DNA of 64,000 nt from Pseudocolwellia sp048296855 (GCA_048296855.1 CP182631.1), one strand, 5' to 3'; positions 44,442 to 53,981 are shown, counted from the first letter of the stretch. Notes: a model not told the origin generated them from the letters alone. Program-made: numbers and translations.

Positions 44442-45182
44442 TTGTCTAAAGTGGTTATATTTGGAAATTCAGGATCGGGCAAATCAACGCTTGCTCAAAA
44501 AATAAGTGCAGGCAATCAAAGTGCGCATCTAGATCCATACCCGTTACCACTCATGAGGCTATTTCAGAGCACTTGAGCGATATCAATTCAAGGCGATACT
44601 TTGTAGTAATGGTTGTTCCCTTATAAAAAGCATTAACGAAGAAGTGATTTTGCTCAAGCGCTTCTTCGATGGGTCTAAAAACAATTTATGCTTCGTTATT
44701 AACTTTAGTAAGGGAATAACCATGACGTAAACTTAATGCCTTGCCTAAATTGTTTTTAGTTCCCACTGAAACCTGCATCTTGAATGGTAACGGGTATAGA
44801 CACGATTGCATGGCAACCAACTACGCCACCATCTAGAACACCAATTACCGAGTCTAAAGCTAAAATTGATGAGTTTTTGAAAAATAACAACGTATGGGTA
44901 ATTGAAGGGTGCTACACCGATTTACTTGAGTTGGTTACACCTATTGCCGATAAAGTTATCTTTTTAAACTTATCGGTTGAAGATTGTATTCGTAATGCAC
45001 AAAAACGCCCTTGGGAACCTCATAAATATGAATCTAAAGCCGCTCAAGATGCTAATTTAGCTATGCTAATTGATTGGATTTCGCAATATACCCACAGAGA
45101 TGATACGTTTTCGCAAAGCGCACACTTAGCACTTTTTAATAATTTTGAAGGTGAGAAAGAAATGTTAACTCATAATATTTAA
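44442..45182 (+). pseudogene. P-loop kinase gene interrupted by an R1 element
   Basis: The 5' part starts TTG (GGAGG 8 bp upstream) and encodes a Walker A loop, VVIFGNSGSGKSTLAQKI, then SAHLD. A 259-bp R1 element follows (44538-44796) and brings a TGA at 44574. After it the frame resumes with DTIAWQPTTPPSRTP and WVIEGCYTDLLE, ending at 45182. Removing the element plus one TA gives AHLDLDTIAW in frame and a protein of 159 aa, similar to small adenylate/shikimate-kinase-like ATPases. The downstream fragment alone lacks the nucleotide-binding loop. Confidence 0.85.
44538..44796 (+). mobile_element. R1 miniature inverted-repeat element, full-length copy
   Basis: 259 bp, ends TACCCGTTACCA / TGGTAACGGGTA with imperfect terminal inverted repeats extending about 30 bp. 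It is flanked by CA (left; probably a mutated TA) and TA (right), consistent with a TA target duplication as made by IS630/Tc1-mariner-type transposases. It has no transposase gene and interrupts the kinase gene. Other copies in the window are at 12622, 15187, 33211 and 43310. Confidence 0.85.
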
Positions 45183-45185
45183 AGC

Positions 45186-45361
45186 TAGAGAGAGTGTTGA
45201 CCTTTGTATTACAGGCTTATTTATACGCGGTTTACTCGTTGTTGTTACTTTTTACATATAATAAAGATGCCTGAAACAAGCATCTTGAGGCGGTTTGGCT
45301 ATAGATTAAATCGCGTTTAATTTGAACGAAATTTATACCCAAAAGGTCAACACGCTCTAAT
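45186..45361. repeat. R2 dispersed repeat
   Basis: About 175 bp with inverted ends (AGAGAGTGTTGACCTTT left, AAAGGTCAACACGCTCT right) and an internal hairpin AAGATGC/GCATCTT. The right part (ATTAAATCGCGTTTAATTTG) is shared with the repeat at 33346-33402. It occupies the first half of the gap between the kinase pseudogene and the polysaccharide cluster; nothing else was recognised in the rest (45362-45570) besides AT-rich promoter-like sequence. Confidence 0.7.
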
Positions 45362-45570
45362 GTTTGCCCACACTTTTTAACCTCAATTTATTTTAAACAA
45401 TAATTTTTACTTATATTCATGAGTTTATCTTTATAATTTGGTCTATTTGCTTTCATAAACAATATGGTATCTAATAATGAAACTTCCTAAAACGCCAAAA
45501 CTTAACAATCGCTTAACATAAAGCAATAAAAATAATAAAGCTGGAACCTACCCTAGGAACTATTACGTTA

Positions 45571-46182
45571 ATGATAAAAAGTATGTTAAAAAAAATACTT
45601 CGAAAGCTTGTGGAATTAATATTTAACGAATGGATAATCGAAAAATTAGTAACATTTTATAAGCATCTGCTTGAAGATAAAGTAAGAAAGGCTGTTGGTA
45701 AAGTCTCACTTAATACAGTTGAACATCAAGGAATAAACTGTAAATTTCATGGTGATGTTAAAGTCTATTATTCTGAGGGGTTAAAATTAGGCGACAATAT
45801 TCGAGTAGGATTTGGTAGCTTTTTTTTCGCATTAGGAGGGATATCAATCGGCAACAATACACAAATTAGTCGTAATGTTGTAATTTATTCCGCAAATCAC
45901 AGTACCGAAGGTGAAGCAATACCGTACGATGATCAATATATACTAAAACCTGTAACCATTGGAAAGTCTGTATGGATTGGTATGAATGTTATGATTTTAC
46001 CTGGAGTTACTATTGGTGATGGTGCTGTCATTGGTATGGGAGCTGTTATATCTAAAAACGTTGAACCAGGAGCGATTGTTGTTGGTTCAAGTCAACGGAT
46101 CATAAAACTCAGAGATCTTGAAAAGTATAAATTATTAGACGAACAAGGGCAGTATTTTTCAGAATTATGGCCTGATAAATAA
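45571..46182 (+). CDS. Left-handed beta-helix acyltransferase
   Basis: A 203-aa hexapeptide-repeat acyltransferase (maltose/galactoside acetyltransferase type). Visible: repeats such as IGNNTQISRNVVIYSANHS (with the catalytic His), KPVTIGKSVWIGMNVMILPG and VTIGDGAVIGMGAVIS. It probably O-acetylates a sugar of the surface polysaccharide. First gene of the cluster; its stop overlaps the next start (TAATG). Confidence 0.85.
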   Translation: MIKSMLKKILRKLVELIFNEWIIEKLVTFYKHLLEDKVRKAVGKVSLNTVEHQGINCKFHGDVKVYYSEGLKLGDNIRVGFGSFFFALGGISIGNNTQISRNVVIYSANHSTEGEAIPYDDQYILKPVTIGKSVWIGMNVMILPGVTIGDGAVIGMGAVISKNVEPGAIVVGSSQRIIKLRDLEKYKLLDEQGQYFSELWPDK

Positions 46183-47624
46183 TGAGTAACAAACTTTATA
46201 GCTCAATAAAAAGAAGTGTTTTTGGAAATTTATCTGTTTATGTTTTACAGATTGTTTCAATGGTTTTTTATGCGAGAATGTTCACACCTGCAGAATTTGG
46301 TATTGTTGCTTCGGTTCATGTTTTTGTTATTTTCTTTCAACTTTTTTCTGATTTAGGTTTATCACCAGCTTTATTGAGCTTAAAAAAAATAGGGACGAAT
46401 TTAAGAGATAGTGTATTTACTTTTACTATTGTTCTTGGGGCTATTCTAGGAGGAAGCTTTTACGGCTTTTCTTTCTTTTTGAATAGTTATTACGATAATT
46501 CATCCTATTCATTTTTTGGAATATTTGTGTCAGTTGCTATTGTATTTCAAGCTATGGCTACTCTTCCTACAGTCAGTCTTCATAGAGAAACTAAATTTTA
46601 CTCTATTGCAATAGTAAATATTTTAAGCGAACTGGTCACTTTTATATTAGTGGCTGTTTTATATCAATATGACTATGGCGTCATTATTTTATTTCTTCGT
46701 ATTCTTTTATCTTCTGTTTTTCGTTTCTTTATGCTTTATATACTTTCAAAAAGTACATATGTTGGATTGGCAAAACTAAACTTTAATTTTAAATATCTAT
46801 CTGAAGTTGTTAGATTTTCAACGTTTCAATTTTTATTTAATGTTGTTAACTATTTTTCAAGAAATTTAGATAATATTTTAATAGGTAAGTATTTAAGTAT
46901 TGAATCTCTTGGTATTTATGATAAATCGTATCAGTTAATGAGATATCCATTACAACTAATAACGTATTCTATAAATCCTGCTATTCAACCAATTCTTAGT
47001 GGCCAGAATTTAAATTTAATTCTTAAAGAGCATAATAAATTGATAAAAAAATTACTTATATTATCGATACCCATTGCGCTTTTTATGGGAGTTAATAGTA
47101 CACAGGTTGTACTTTTACTGTTTGGCGAACAATGGGGGGAAGTAGACGAGTTAGTGACTATTTTAAGTTTTATTATTCCAGTTCAGATGGTGCTGTCAAC
47201 GTCAGGAGCTTTTTTTCAATCTATTAATAAGCCTCAATTGCTCTTTTATAGTGGAGCAATTGCTGCCGCAGTAAATATAATTTTTATTATTTTCGGGATA
47301 TATCTAGGCAACATAATTGCGGTAGCGATTTGTTTATGTATTGGTTTTACCATTAGTTTTATGGTGATTTATTTTGTTTTATTTAAATATGGCTTTCGTA
47401 TTTCAAGCTTTGAATTTTATAAAGTTATATTCGGAGTAGCCGCACGATATTTACCTGTTGTTCTAATTTATTGTTTTGTTACATCATATTCTTCGATTGA
47501 AACAGGTTTGGTGTTTACTGACTTATTATTATCGGGAATTTTACTTTTAATTTTATTGGTGCTTTTTAATTTTAAAATGTTAAGTGCAAATTTATTACCA
47601 GCTAATCAAATAGCCAACGAATGA
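46182..47624 (+). CDS. Wzx-type oligosaccharide flippase
   Basis: A 480-aa polytopic membrane protein with about 12-14 hydrophobic segments, MOP/PST superfamily (LYSSIKRSVFGNLSVYVLQ at the start, RNLDNILIGKYLS in the middle is characteristic). It moves undecaprenyl-linked repeat units across the inner membrane. Coupled to the upstream acyltransferase. Base composition is even more AT-rich than the surroundings. Confidence 0.9.
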   Translation: MSNKLYSSIKRSVFGNLSVYVLQIVSMVFYARMFTPAEFGIVASVHVFVIFFQLFSDLGLSPALLSLKKIGTNLRDSVFTFTIVLGAILGGSFYGFSFFLNSYYDNSSYSFFGIFVSVAIVFQAMATLPTVSLHRETKFYSIAIVNILSELVTFILVAVLYQYDYGVIILFLRILLSSVFRFFMLYILSKSTYVGLAKLNFNFKYLSEVVRFSTFQFLFNVVNYFSRNLDNILIGKYLSIESLGIYDKSYQLMRYPLQLITYSINPAIQPILSGQNLNLILKEHNKLIKKLLILSIPIALFMGVNSTQVVLLLFGEQWGEVDELVTILSFIIPVQMVLSTSGAFFQSINKPQLLFYSGAIAAAVNIIFIIFGIYLGNIIAVAICLCIGFTISFMVIYFVLFKYGFRISSFEFYKVIFGVAARYLPVVLIYCFVTSYSSIETGLVFTDLLLSGILLLILLVLFNFKMLSANLLPANQIANE

Positions 47625-47699
47625 ACTAAACATGATCTTTAGTTTAACTAGTCGTTAGCTCATTATTAATAAAATTTATGTTTATATTGAGATTTATCG

Positions 47700-48638
47700 T
47701 TGAATACAGAAAATAACGTTTCAGTTATTATCACTACCTACAATAGTGCAGAGTGTATTGTTGCTGCAATTCAATCTGTTCTACAGCAATGTAATGTAAA
47801 TGTTGAAATAATTATTGTTGACGACTGCTCAGACGATTTCCCTTTATTAAAAAATAAAGCAGAACATTATTCCCTGCAGTGTCCAATTACTATTTTACAA
47901 CCTGAAGGCAAAGGTAATGCTAATGTATCGAGAAATATAGGTATTCAAGCTGCACAATATTCGTATGTTGCCTTTTTAGACGCTGACGATACGTGGAATA
48001 ATCAACACCTAATATCGTGCTTAACAACAATACATGATCAATCACTAGATGCTTGTTTTAGCAGAGTTAATTTAATATCAGATCAAATAGTTACTAAAGC
48101 TATACCCACATATAAAACACAATCAGATATATGCGAGTTTATTTTTATTCAAGGAGGGATTTCAGTCACTTCAAGTTTAGTTATTAATAAAGCAACATTA
48201 GTGAATGTAACTTTTAATAATAAGCTATTTAAACATCAAGATTGGGATTTTTTGATTCGTTACACTTATGCATATAAGTTAGGGCAGTCGCCTTATTATG
48301 GGCTTAATTATACGTTGTCGACAGGCACTAATATGAGCTCAAAGTTTAACTTTGATGCGTCTATTTTTTTTATGAATAATACCTTGTCAGAGCGGTGGCA
48401 TGCTATTTTTATCTCATCTCAAATAACAAAAATAATAAATGAAAAACGATATAGTGATTTGGTTAGTTTACGGACTAAGTTAAATGGTAATTATAAAAAT
48501 GACTGTGGTCTCTTAGGCTTTAAAAATAATTTGATAATATCGAGTGCCAAAAGTAGAGTGCTATTTAAAGTAATAGCCAGTATTTTTCGTATAGTAAGCA
48601 GTGTTAAAAGCCAAGTCCGCTTGCTTTTAAAGTTTTAA
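47700..48638 (+). CDS. Family 2 glycosyltransferase
   Basis: A 312-aa GT-A-fold glycosyltransferase: VSVIITTYNSAECIVAAIQS at the N-terminus, IIVDDCSDD, and FLDADDTW with the DXD-type metal site. Acceptor binding is marked by HQDWDFLIRY. The start is a TTG with a weak ribosome-binding site; no in-frame ATG precedes the conserved N-terminus. It builds the polysaccharide repeat in the cytoplasm. Confidence 0.88.
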   Translation: MNTENNVSVIITTYNSAECIVAAIQSVLQQCNVNVEIIIVDDCSDDFPLLKNKAEHYSLQCPITILQPEGKGNANVSRNIGIQAAQYSYVAFLDADDTWNNQHLISCLTTIHDQSLDACFSRVNLISDQIVTKAIPTYKTQSDICEFIFIQGGISVTSSLVINKATLVNVTFNNKLFKHQDWDFLIRYTYAYKLGQSPYYGLNYTLSTGTNMSSKFNFDASIFFMNNTLSERWHAIFISSQITKIINEKRYSDLVSLRTKLNGNYKNDCGLLGFKNNLIISSAKSRVLFKVIASIFRIVSSVKSQVRLLLKF

Positions 48639-48674
48639 TAATAAAAATTATAAATCTTATAGGTAGTACATATT

Positions 48675-49400
48675 ATGACAATCCCTAAAGTTATACATTA
48701 TTGTTGGTTTGGTAAAGGCGATAAACCACAAGACGTAATCGCGTATATTGATGGTTGGAGTCGTATGTTGCCTAATTATCAAATTGTTGAATGGAATGAA
48801 GATAATTTTAATGTTGATATTAATGACTATGTTAAAGAGGCGTACGAAGCAAAAAAATATGCATTTGTTAGTGATTATGCTCGATTATTTGCTTTGTATC
48901 ACCAAGGAGGTATCTACTTAGATACCGACGTTGAAGTGTTTAAGGTGTTTGATGATTTACTTGATAATGATGTGGTATTAGGTTTTGAAGAAGCTAATTA
49001 CATAGCAACAAGTACCATTTGTGCGAGAAAAAATTCTGCCTTTATCAACGAGTTTATGTGTATTTACCATAACCGACCTTTTATTTTGCCTAGCGGAGAG
49101 TGCGATTTAACAACAAATGTTACTAAACTAACTACGTTACTTGAAAAATATAACTTGGTTTTAGATGGAAAAAATCAAAGTATTACAGCCAAAAATAACG
49201 AAGTAATTACCGTTTTAGACCGTGTTAAATTTTCCCCTTATGATTATCTACATAAAATTGATTATAGTGACGATACCTCTTACGCGGTACATCATTTTGG
49301 TGCTACTTGGGCTTCCTCGTCTTCTAAATTTAAGAAAGCTGTTAAAGGTTTGATCATCAAACTATTAGGATCAAATAACTTTAAAAAATTACAGGGATAA
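48675..49400 (+). CDS. DXD-motif glycosyltransferase (GT32-like)
   Basis: A 241-aa protein of the DXD sugar-binding glycosyltransferase group (capsular polysaccharide synthesis type). Key segments: IPKVIHYCWFGKGDKP, FVSDYARLFALYHQGGIYLD and the metal-binding TDVEVF. C-terminal VHHFGATW is also typical. Confidence 0.9.
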   Translation: MTIPKVIHYCWFGKGDKPQDVIAYIDGWSRMLPNYQIVEWNEDNFNVDINDYVKEAYEAKKYAFVSDYARLFALYHQGGIYLDTDVEVFKVFDDLLDNDVVLGFEEANYIATSTICARKNSAFINEFMCIYHNRPFILPSGECDLTTNVTKLTTLLEKYNLVLDGKNQSITAKNNEVITVLDRVKFSPYDYLHKIDYSDDTSYAVHHFGATWASSSSKFKKAVKGLIIKLLGSNNFKKLQG

Positions 49401-49404
49401 ACAA

Positions 49405-50595
49405 ATGAAAAAATTATTAATTTCTTCATTTGATATGGAAGTAGGTGGAGTAGAACGAAGCCTATTAAGTATGCTTAATAATTTTGACTATGAGCAATTT
49501 GACGTCGATTTATTTCTTTACAGCCACACAGGTGACTTTCTTGACTTACTTCCTCCGCAAGCCAAATTACTTGATGAAGTAAAAGAATACAAAACGGTTA
49601 GACAATCTATAAAAGAAATTTTTAAGACTAAAAGTTGGTTTATTGGTGTTGCTAGAACATTAGCTAAGTCAGCGATGTTTTTTAATAAAGTTAAAGAAAC
49701 AAATTATCTTCAAACTCAGCTTATATGGCGGTTTTGCTTACCTTTTTTTCCAAAAATGTCGAAAGAATATGATGTCGCTATTAGTTATTTATGGCCTCAT
49801 GATTTTATAGCGAACAAAGTTAACGCAAAAGTAAAGATAGCTTGGATACATACAGACTATTCTGCTATCACTACTGATGTGAAAGCCGATTTAAAAATGT
49901 GGGATATGTTCGATTATATTATTTCTATATCTGATGATTGTTCTCATGCCTTTGTAAAAAAATATCCGTCATTACAAAAAAAGTTAATTGTTGTAGAAAA
50001 CATTACATCACCTGACTTTGTTAAAACAATGTCTTTAGAAAATATAGCAATAAATACATTAGATAAAAACTGCTTTTCTCTTTTATCTGTTGGCCGTTTA
50101 TGCCATCCAAAAGCATTTGATAAAGCTATTGAAGTACTTGCTTTAATACATCAAAAAGGTTTTACACATATTAAGTGGTACATTATTGGTTATGGACCTG
50201 ACCAAGCTTTACTAGAAAAATTAATCATAAACCATGGTTTAGAAGATAGTTTTATTCTATTAGGTAAAATCAATAATCCATACCCTTACATGAAAGCATG
50301 TGACATATATGTTCAACCCTCAAGATATGAAGGGAAAGCGGTTACTGTTTCAGAAGCCCAAATCTTAGCAAAACCTATATTGGTAGCTAATTATCCTACA
50401 GCTAAAAGTCAAATTGAGCATTCTGTTGATGGAGTTATTAGTGGTAATTCTAGAGAGGAAATTGCCCAAAGTATTATTGATTTGTATGAAGATCCAAATA
50501 GAAGGAGTGCATTAAGTCATTACTGTTCAATGAATAATTATAATAACAGTGATGAACTTAATAAGTTGTATTCAATTATTAACCTTTCGGTTTAG
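49405..50595 (+). CDS. Family 4 glycosyltransferase
   Basis: A 396-aa GT-B-fold retaining glycosyltransferase: N-terminal FDMEVGGVERSLLSML, C-terminal domain LLSVGRLCHPKAFDKAIEVL and the nucleotide-sugar-binding VQPSRYEGKAVTVSEAQIL with the EX7E motif. It starts 4 bp after the previous gene. Confidence 0.9.
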   Translation: MKKLLISSFDMEVGGVERSLLSMLNNFDYEQFDVDLFLYSHTGDFLDLLPPQAKLLDEVKEYKTVRQSIKEIFKTKSWFIGVARTLAKSAMFFNKVKETNYLQTQLIWRFCLPFFPKMSKEYDVAISYLWPHDFIANKVNAKVKIAWIHTDYSAITTDVKADLKMWDMFDYIISISDDCSHAFVKKYPSLQKKLIVVENITSPDFVKTMSLENIAINTLDKNCFSLLSVGRLCHPKAFDKAIEVLALIHQKGFTHIKWYIIGYGPDQALLEKLIINHGLEDSFILLGKINNPYPYMKACDIYVQPSRYEGKAVTVSEAQILAKPILVANYPTAKSQIEHSVDGVISGNSREEIAQSIIDLYEDPNRRSALSHYCSMNNYNNSDELNKLYSIINLSV

Positions 50596-50608
50596 GTGAA
50601 TAATTTAA

Positions 50609-51691
50609 ATGTTGCCTTATATTTTTATTTATCTACTTTCTTTAAGCTTTATGTTTATAGGACATCATTTTAAGTTTAATAAAATAGCTTTGAACGCAAC
50701 TTATATCGTATCTGCAATTCCCTTAATTATCCTCACTGGATTTAAGCATGCAAAAGTAGGAACTGACTCTCCACACTATATTTATTATTATAATTATATT
50801 GATAGTGTTGACTCTCTTATTGGTATTATTAATGTTAAAGGTGAGCCTGCCTTCTGGGTGCTTAATTATTTGGGGCGTCTGATCAGTGATAACTACGTTG
50901 CATTATTTTCATTAAGCTCAATTATTATAACTAGTTGTTATTTTTACAGCATTAAACAGTTCAATCTTAAAACATTATCATTAGCGACTTTATTATTAAT
51001 AGGCCCTTATCTTTTTCAAATTAATGGTACTCGGCAAGCAATTGCTATAGCTATATTTTCCGTTTCTGTAATATTCATAATAAACAAACAACCAATAAGA
51101 TATTTATTGTCTATTTTAATTGGTTGTTTGTTTCATAAGTCAATTATTATTTGCTTGCCCTTATATTTTATTTTCAAGGGGGAGATAAAACCTCGTAAAA
51201 TTGGCTTCATTCTTTTCTTTTTTCTTATTTTTGTTGTTTTTTTTCCAAGCTTCATCAGTATCGCTTCAAGTATTGATAGTAAATATTCAACCTATGGCGA
51301 TCAACAAGAAACGAGTGGTGGGGTTGTCGTTTCAACCTTTAATATTTTGCTTTTTGTTTGGTTCGTATTATGTCGGAGAGTCAATGCTAGGTATCTGGGA
51401 ACACGCTCGTTTGATATTTTATTATCCTTATATTTACTTGGTACATTAATAAGTTTACTTTCGATAATTTTAAGAATTGACCCATCAGGCTTTTTGAGGA
51501 TGAGTATATATTTCATTCAGTTGAATATGTTTTTATTACCGATGACAATTATAAGTTTTAAAGACTATCAAACACGGTTAATCATGATATTCGTTGCCAT
51601 TATATTCATGAGTTTATATTTTTATTTAACTACAAGCACATTTAGTAATTTAGCTCCTTATCGATTTAATCCAATAGTAGAGAATTTATAA
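50609..51691 (+). CDS. EpsG/Wzy-like polysaccharide polymerase
   Basis: A 360-aa polytopic protein with about ten hydrophobic segments, EpsG type: GFKHAKVGTDSPHYIYYYN near residue 45 and NGTRQAIAIAIFSVS in the middle are hallmarks. It would polymerise repeat units in the periplasm. Its stop overlaps the next start (TAATG). Confidence 0.82.
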   Translation: MLPYIFIYLLSLSFMFIGHHFKFNKIALNATYIVSAIPLIILTGFKHAKVGTDSPHYIYYYNYIDSVDSLIGIINVKGEPAFWVLNYLGRLISDNYVALFSLSSIIITSCYFYSIKQFNLKTLSLATLLLIGPYLFQINGTRQAIAIAIFSVSVIFIINKQPIRYLLSILIGCLFHKSIIICLPLYFIFKGEIKPRKIGFILFFFLIFVVFFPSFISIASSIDSKYSTYGDQQETSGGVVVSTFNILLFVWFVLCRRVNARYLGTRSFDILLSLYLLGTLISLLSIILRIDPSGFLRMSIYFIQLNMFLLPMTIISFKDYQTRLIMIFVAIIFMSLYFYLTTSTFSNLAPYRFNPIVENL

Positions 51692-52581
51692 TGAAAGTTA
51701 GCATTGGTATTCCATTTTATAATCCTGGTAATTTCTTAAAACAAAGTATCTACTCAATACTTAATCAAACCTTTACAGACTTCGAACTTATATTATTGGA
51801 TGATGGTTCAACAGATAATTCATTAGAAATTGCTAAAAGCTTTGATGATCGGCGTATTAAAGTGATCAGCGATGGAAAAAATAAAAGCTTACCTGTTCGG
51901 CTAAACCAAATTATAGATATTGCCCAAGGGGAGTATATCGCTAGGATGGATGCTGATGATTTGGTTTCTCTTGATAGAATTATAAAGCAAGTAAAGCTAT
52001 TAGATAATTCGCCCGACATAGATATTGTAGCAACAGGGCTTTGCTCTATTACTGATGAAAATGAAGTTATTGGTTATAGGCAACCTTCAGTAGAAGTTCT
52101 TGATAACTTATCTGTAAGCGATGCCATTTTTGGACTGTCAGGAATAGCTCACGCCACTATATTGGTTAGGAAAAGTTGGTATTTAAGAAATAGCTATAAC
52201 GAGAATACAAAGCTAAAAGAAGATTATCAGTTGTGGATTGATGCGGCAATTAAAAAGGATTTAAAGGTGGCTTTTATAAAGGAGCCTCTTTACTACTATC
52301 GTGAAGAAAGTAGTGTTTCTCCTAAGAAGGCAATCAGAGCATATTTTAATGGTTTGAAAATTGTTTTGTTTCAATACTTACAATTTTTAACGTTTGGTAA
52401 TAAAGTTAAAATTGTGGGTAAAACTATCGCTAAAGTTTTATTTGTATTTTTCGCAAATATATTCAAATTAGAAAATAAATTATTAACTTTAAGAAACAAA
52501 AGTACACATCAAGACCCTGTTTTAATAAAGCAATTACAAAGTGAAATTAACACTTTAATTATAAATTGTGACCATAAATAA
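51691..52581 (+). CDS. Family 2 glycosyltransferase
   Basis: A 296-aa GT-A enzyme: VSIGIPFYNPGNFLKQSIYS, LLDDGSTDNSLEIAKSF, RMDADDL as the DXD-type motif and LKEDYQLWIDA as acceptor/base region. Basic, hydrophobic C-terminus may contact the membrane. Translationally coupled to the polymerase gene. Confidence 0.9.
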   Translation: MKVSIGIPFYNPGNFLKQSIYSILNQTFTDFELILLDDGSTDNSLEIAKSFDDRRIKVISDGKNKSLPVRLNQIIDIAQGEYIARMDADDLVSLDRIIKQVKLLDNSPDIDIVATGLCSITDENEVIGYRQPSVEVLDNLSVSDAIFGLSGIAHATILVRKSWYLRNSYNENTKLKEDYQLWIDAAIKKDLKVAFIKEPLYYYREESSVSPKKAIRAYFNGLKIVLFQYLQFLTFGNKVKIVGKTIAKVLFVFFANIFKLENKLLTLRNKSTHQDPVLIKQLQSEINTLIINCDHK

Positions 52582-52601
52582 ACACAGTAGAGTTATTCAC
52601 T

Positions 52602-53717
52602 ATGAAAATTATTATTATCGGGGCTTTACCTGAGTCTTTGATTAACTTTAGAGGCGAATTGATAAAGAAATTAGTCAATTTAAACCATGAAGTTATTACG
52701 ATGGCTGCCTACACAGATATAGAAACTAAAAATAGAATAGAGAAATTAGGCTGTAGGTATATTTCTTATCCGATTGCACGAAATGGCATCAACCCTTTTT
52801 CAGACTTAAAAACTTTTATGTCCTTAGTCAAAGTATTCCAAAAAGAACGGCCTAATAAAGTTATAGCGTATACTATTAAACCGGTTATCTGGGGTGGGTT
52901 GAGCGCTAATTTATTTTCAAGTATTCAATTTAATGCCTTAATAACAGGTTTAGGTTTTGCTTTTCAATCAGGTGGATTTAAACGGAATGTTGTAAAGTTT
53001 ATAGCTAAAACACTCTATAAAGGAGCTTTAGTTTCAGCCAAAAGTGTAATATTTCAAAATAACGATAATAAGCAGACCTTTATACAAAATAGAATAATTC
53101 CACATTCAAAAGCTTATGTAGTAAATGGTTCAGGAGTAAATTTAAATTACTTTGAACATTGTGAGCTACCTAAAGAGCCTATTTTAACCTTTCTGACGAT
53201 TGCTCGGTTGTTAGGTGATAAAGGTTTAAGAGAATATGTGTCTGCTTCTGAAATTGTATTAAAAATATATCCGAATATAAGATTTCAAATCTTGGGACCA
53301 GCAGATCCATCTCCTGATGGTATAAAAATTGAAGAAGTCTATAGTTGGAAAAATAAGGGGCTAATAGAGTATTTAGGTAATACCACTGATGTTAGACCTT
53401 TTATAAGGCAGTGCCATGTATTTGTATTAGCGTCATACCATGAAGGATTACCTCGTACCGTTCTAGAAGCTATGGCAATTGGTCGCCCGATACTCACAAC
53501 AGATGTTCCTGGTTGTCGAGATACTGTTGAAGAAGGGAGTAATGGATTCTTAGTTGAAAAAGGTAATGCAAAACATCTTGCCGATAAAATGCTCTGGTTT
53601 ATAGAAAATCCTAATGAACTCGCATCTATGGGGGAAGCGAGTTTGGCGTTTGCTCAAAATAAATATGATGTGAATAAAGTAAACCATACTATTTGCAATA
53701 TTTTAGAAATAAATTGA
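52602..53717 (+). CDS. Family 4 glycosyltransferase
   Basis: A 371-aa GT-B enzyme of the N,N'-diacetylbacillosaminyl/WbpX-like type: PESLINFRGELIKKLV at the start, NALITGLGFAF, LARLLGDKG-like TIARLLGDKGLREYV and HEGLPRTVLEAMAIGRPIL with the EX7E motif. Last gene of the cluster. This type often transfers early sugars near the lipid carrier, but the sugar cannot be read from sequence. Confidence 0.9.
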   Translation: MKIIIIGALPESLINFRGELIKKLVNLNHEVITMAAYTDIETKNRIEKLGCRYISYPIARNGINPFSDLKTFMSLVKVFQKERPNKVIAYTIKPVIWGGLSANLFSSIQFNALITGLGFAFQSGGFKRNVVKFIAKTLYKGALVSAKSVIFQNNDNKQTFIQNRIIPHSKAYVVNGSGVNLNYFEHCELPKEPILTFLTIARLLGDKGLREYVSASEIVLKIYPNIRFQILGPADPSPDGIKIEEVYSWKNKGLIEYLGNTTDVRPFIRQCHVFVLASYHEGLPRTVLEAMAIGRPILTTDVPGCRDTVEEGSNGFLVEKGNAKHLADKMLWFIENPNELASMGEASLAFAQNKYDVNKVNHTICNILEIN

Positions 53718-53916
53718 GCAGATTAACATCTTTATCAGCTTCAATTTTTAAAACATCGCACAGTTAAACTTCAAAAAACTATAGCCTATATTTTTAAATT
53801 TATAGGTTATCTCCTTTATATTCGTTAATTAATTGTACACTTCCTAAAGATTATTTAAAACATTTCTACCATCTACTTCTTAATTACTATTTCATTTAAA
53901 ATATCTATTGCAAACC

Positions 53917-53939
53917 CAAATGATAATGATTATCATTTG
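53917..53939. promoter_or_regulatory. Perfect Fur-box palindrome
   Basis: CAAATGATAAT-G-ATTATCATTTG, 11-bp perfect arms, agreeing closely with the Fur consensus GATAATGATAATCATTATC. It lies 42 bp before the start at 53982, so the three-gene locus 53982-54918 is probably repressed by Fur under iron-replete conditions. Confidence 0.85.
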
Positions 53940-53981
53940 AGTTGTGGCGGTAAGATTAATAAATAAGGAAGGTATTCGCTA

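Noticed and set aside
44784..45182. Stand-alone 132-codon gene downstream of the R1 element
   Set aside because: Its ATG lies inside the element and the product lacks the nucleotide-binding loop; it is the 3' part of the disrupted kinase gene.
51201..51449. 82-codon plus-strand frame inside the polymerase gene
   Set aside because: Different frame within a membrane protein gene, Phe/Leu-rich by composition only.
45571..53717. Polysaccharide cluster as an integrated genomic island with att sites
   Set aside because: No integrase, tRNA or direct repeats bounding the cluster were found; the flanking repeats are dispersed miniature elements.
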